Below are positions 5,827 through 7,424 of a stretch of 7,424 nt of DNA, piece after piece; the stretch's first letter is position 1; each line of letters opens with the position of its first letter. The notes under the pieces were generated by a model. The model was not told the origin of the DNA and made no database searches. It saw nothing but the letters and a program-made list of their open reading frames with translations. The stretch spans positions 1-7,424 of the forward strand of contig JANQPW010000069.1 of NCBI GenBank assembly GCA_028285285.1. The letters are read 5' to 3'. The position numbers were made by a program, and so were the translations under genes. This DNA comes from Silvanigrellales bacterium (GTDB lineage Bacteria > Bdellovibrionota_B > Oligoflexia > Silvanigrellales > Silvanigrellaceae).

Positions 5827-6969
5827 ATGGAATTGAAGCGAACCGCTCTCCATTCTCTCCACAAGGATCTCGGGGCTCGCCTCGTGCCTTTCGCTGGGTG
5901 GGAAATGCCTGTTCAATATGCCGGGCTTTTGAGCGAGCACAAGTGTGTGCGTGAACAAGTAGGTCTTTTTGATGTGAGCCACATGGGCGAGTTCAGGATC
6001 AGTGGGCGTGGTTCTCCTGCGGCTCTCAGCCAGCTTGTCACAGGAAATGTGGCCCAGCTGCAGGTCGGTCATGCCCTCTATACGTTGATGTGCAACGAGG
6101 TGGGCGGCATCATCGATGACGTTATTGTCTACCGTCAGTCTCTCGACGCTTATTTTATTTGCGTGAATGCAGCTAACGTTGAAAAAGACGCGGCTTGGGT
6201 ACGGGAGCGCCTCGATGCCAACGGCACCCATTTTGAAAATGTGAGTGACTTTTACGCACAGATTGCTGTTCAGGGGCCGCTATCCTCAGAGTTGCTCTCT
6301 CGCGTTTCTGAGGTGGATCTCAAAGGTTTGGGCTACTATCGCTTCACAGAGGCCAAGATCCTGGGGGCTCCCGCTTTGGTGTCTCGCACTGGCTATACAG
6401 GGGAGCTGGGCTATGAGCTCTACCTAGATGCCGATCAGGCGCAGAAGGTGTGGTTGGGGCTGAGTGAAGTGGGCCAAGATCTGGGCCTTCAGCCCTGTGG
6501 CCTGGGTGCGCGAGACACGCTGCGAGTGGAGGTTGGTTTTAGCTTGTATGGACAAGATATGGATGATTCCACTCACCCCTATGAAAGTGGACTGGGATGG
6601 GCGGTGGATCTCCACAAAGAGGGTGGTTTCCTGGGCCAGGAGGCACTTGCCAAAGTCAAAGATGAGATGGCGAATCCGAAAGCAAGTGTTCAGATGCGAC
6701 TCACAGGGTTTTCCGCTGATAAAGGCCCTGTTCCTCGGAGCGGTGCGGAGCTGTTTTCGGAAGAAACGGCGCAGCAAGCCATTGGTGTCGTCACCAGTGG
6801 TGTGCCCAGCCCCACACTCGGAAGGAGAGTGGGTTTCTGTCGAGTTCCCAAGGAATTCGCTAAGGCTGGCACGAAGCTTTGGGTTGATGTGCGGGGCCGA
6901 CGTGTTGCCGTAACAACCCAGCCTCGGGTTTTCTACAAAGATGGAACTGCAAAAAAAGATCTGATTTGA
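5827..6969 (+). CDS. gcvT: Aminomethyltransferase, glycine cleavage system T protein
   Basis: This 380-residue protein has the usual length. T-protein takes the aminomethyl group from lipoylated H-protein, transfers the one-carbon unit to tetrahydrofolate to form 5,10-methylene-THF, and releases ammonia. Visible family segments are RTALHSLHKDLGARLVPFAGWEMP (from about residue 5), VGLFDVSHMGEF (45-56), GGIIDDVIVY (93-102, with the conserved catalytic Asp pair D97/D98), FICVNAAN (110-117), SRTGYTGELGYE (186-197), GARDTLRVEVGFSLYGQDM (227-245), YESGLGWAV (252-260) and the C-terminal VTSGVPSPTLGRRVGF (322-337) of the barrel domain. No key residue looks missing. The start was chosen on the GAGGAG site 6 nt upstream. 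The stop is followed directly by gcvH, with 12 nt between stop and start, so the genes are co-transcribed and probably translationally linked. No glycine riboswitch fits into the 40-nt gap upstream. Confidence 0.97.
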   Translation: MELKRTALHSLHKDLGARLVPFAGWEMPVQYAGLLSEHKCVREQVGLFDVSHMGEFRISGRGSPAALSQLVTGNVAQLQVGHALYTLMCNEVGGIIDDVIVYRQSLDAYFICVNAANVEKDAAWVRERLDANGTHFENVSDFYAQIAVQGPLSSELLSRVSEVDLKGLGYYRFTEAKILGAPALVSRTGYTGELGYELYLDADQAQKVWLGLSEVGQDLGLQPCGLGARDTLRVEVGFSLYGQDMDDSTHPYESGLGWAVDLHKEGGFLGQEALAKVKDEMANPKASVQMRLTGFSADKGPVPRSGAELFSEETAQQAIGVVTSGVPSPTLGRRVGFCRVPKEFAKAGTKLWVDVRGRRVAVTTQPRVFYKDGTAKKDLI

Positions 6970-6981
6970 ATGGAGAGAGCG

Positions 6982-7368
6982 ATGTCATACAGCGACGACA
7001 GAAAGTACACAAAGGAACATGAGTGGATATTAACGGAGGGAGGCGAGGCAAAAATTGGCGTCACAAAGTACGCTGTTGAGCAACTGGGAGACGTCGTTCA
7101 TCTGGAGCTTCCAGAGGTGGGCGCAAAATTTTCTGCCGGTGAGTCTTTCGGAACTGTTGAATCCACGAAAACAGTGAGTGATCTGTATCTTCCTGTTGAT
7201 GGTGAGATCATCGCGGTCAATCAAGAGCTGATTGACGCTCCAGAAGAGCTGGCTGAAGACCCTCACGACAAGGGCTGGCTCGTTCGCATTCGCATTTCGG
7301 GAAAAACCGATGAGCTTCTAGATGCAGCTGCATACACTCAATATGTTGAGGAAGACGCCGCTCAATAA
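6982..7368 (+). CDS. gcvH: Glycine cleavage system H protein (lipoyl carrier)
   Basis: This is a 128-residue protein of typical length. H-protein carries the aminomethyl intermediate on a lipoyl-lysine between P-, T- and L-proteins. The lipoylation site is visible as VESTKTVSDLYLPVDGE, with the acceptor lysine K63; the usual family form is ESVKAVSDIY, so this is a mild variant. The N-terminus YTKEHEW (9-15), the segment GITKYA-like IGVTKYAVEQLGDVVHLELP (25-44) and the C-terminal KGWLVRIRI (97-105) are all family hallmarks. ATG 6982 is preferred over ATG 6970, which abuts the gcvT stop, because GGAG (6972-6975) lies 6 nt before 6982 and the resulting protein starts like its relatives. The gene lies between gcvT and the start of the P-protein gene. 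Confidence 0.97.
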   Translation: MSYSDDRKYTKEHEWILTEGGEAKIGVTKYAVEQLGDVVHLELPEVGAKFSAGESFGTVESTKTVSDLYLPVDGEIIAVNQELIDAPEELAEDPHDKGWLVRIRISGKTDELLDAAAYTQYVEEDAAQ

Positions 7369-7386
7369 AGGGAGAACAGAGACTCA

Positions 7387-7424
7387 ATGAGCACACAAGA
7401 TCACCGCTACATACCCAACACTTC
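7387..7424 (+). CDS. gcvPA: Start of glycine dehydrogenase (decarboxylating), probably subunit 1 (3' end outside window)
   Basis: Only 12 full codons are visible: MSTQDHRYIPNT. GcvPA, the N-terminal subunit of the split P-protein, typically begins with a short lead and then RYIPNT or RYLPxT, whereas single-chain GcvP begins with an FxxRHIGP-type motif. The visible residues therefore favour the two-subunit form. The P-protein is the pyridoxal-phosphate enzyme that decarboxylates glycine and loads the aminomethyl group on GcvH. The gene starts 18 nt after gcvH. A GGGAG site (7370-7374) is 12 nt from the ATG, rather far, and a GAGA (7379-7382) is closer. Operon position makes a P-protein almost certain; the split form rests on a few residues. 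Confidence 0.7.
   Translation, partial: MSTQDHRYIPNT

Overview
The window is a compact, chromosome-like bacterial segment in a Gram-negative style. It carries a likely lipoprotein with a lipobox, a periplasmic cell-wall transpeptidase, an SrkA-type kinase and a glycine-cleavage operon. Base composition is near-balanced and even from gene to gene. I see no insertion sequence, phage gene, tRNA, rRNA, CRISPR array or long direct repeat. A SWIM-SNF2 helicase, an SrkA kinase and a plant-like family I pyrophosphatase together would fit a Bdellovibrionota/Oligoflexia or other deltaproteobacteria-like lineage, but that placement is a weak inference.

Layout. (1) Bases 2-637, + strand: the C-terminal part of a class B-like penicillin-binding transpeptidase, cut by the window edge. 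(2) Bases 651-3650, +: a 999-residue SWIM zinc-finger plus SNF2 helicase, 13 nt after the transpeptidase stop and probably co-transcribed with it. (3) Bases 3749-4168, +: a 139-residue unrecognised lipoprotein with four cysteines in the mature part. (4) Bases 4152-5147, - strand: srkA (stress response kinase A). It starts at TTG, and its 3' end overlaps the lipoprotein gene by 17 nt, tail to tail. (5) A 96-nt divergent spacer (5148-5243) containing a perfect 7-bp dyad. (6) Bases 5244-5786, +: ppa, inorganic pyrophosphatase. (7) Bases 5827-7424, +: gcvT, gcvH and the first 12 codons of what looks like gcvPA, closely packed behind ppa.

How the genes work together. ppa-gcvT-gcvH-gcvP reads as one transcription unit. 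GcvP decarboxylates glycine and passes the aminomethyl group to the lipoyl arm of GcvH. GcvT releases ammonia and forms 5,10-methylene-tetrahydrofolate. Pyrophosphatase removes the pyrophosphate made by biosynthesis; its place at the head of the glycine-cleavage operon has no obvious biochemical reason. srkA diverges from ppa and may share its control region. The window looks mostly like ordinary core genome. The least explained items are the small lipoprotein, the dyad in front of ppa, the architecture of the SNF2 protein, and the plant-like pyrophosphatase with a variant metal-binding signature. I found no convincing undescribed multi-gene system.
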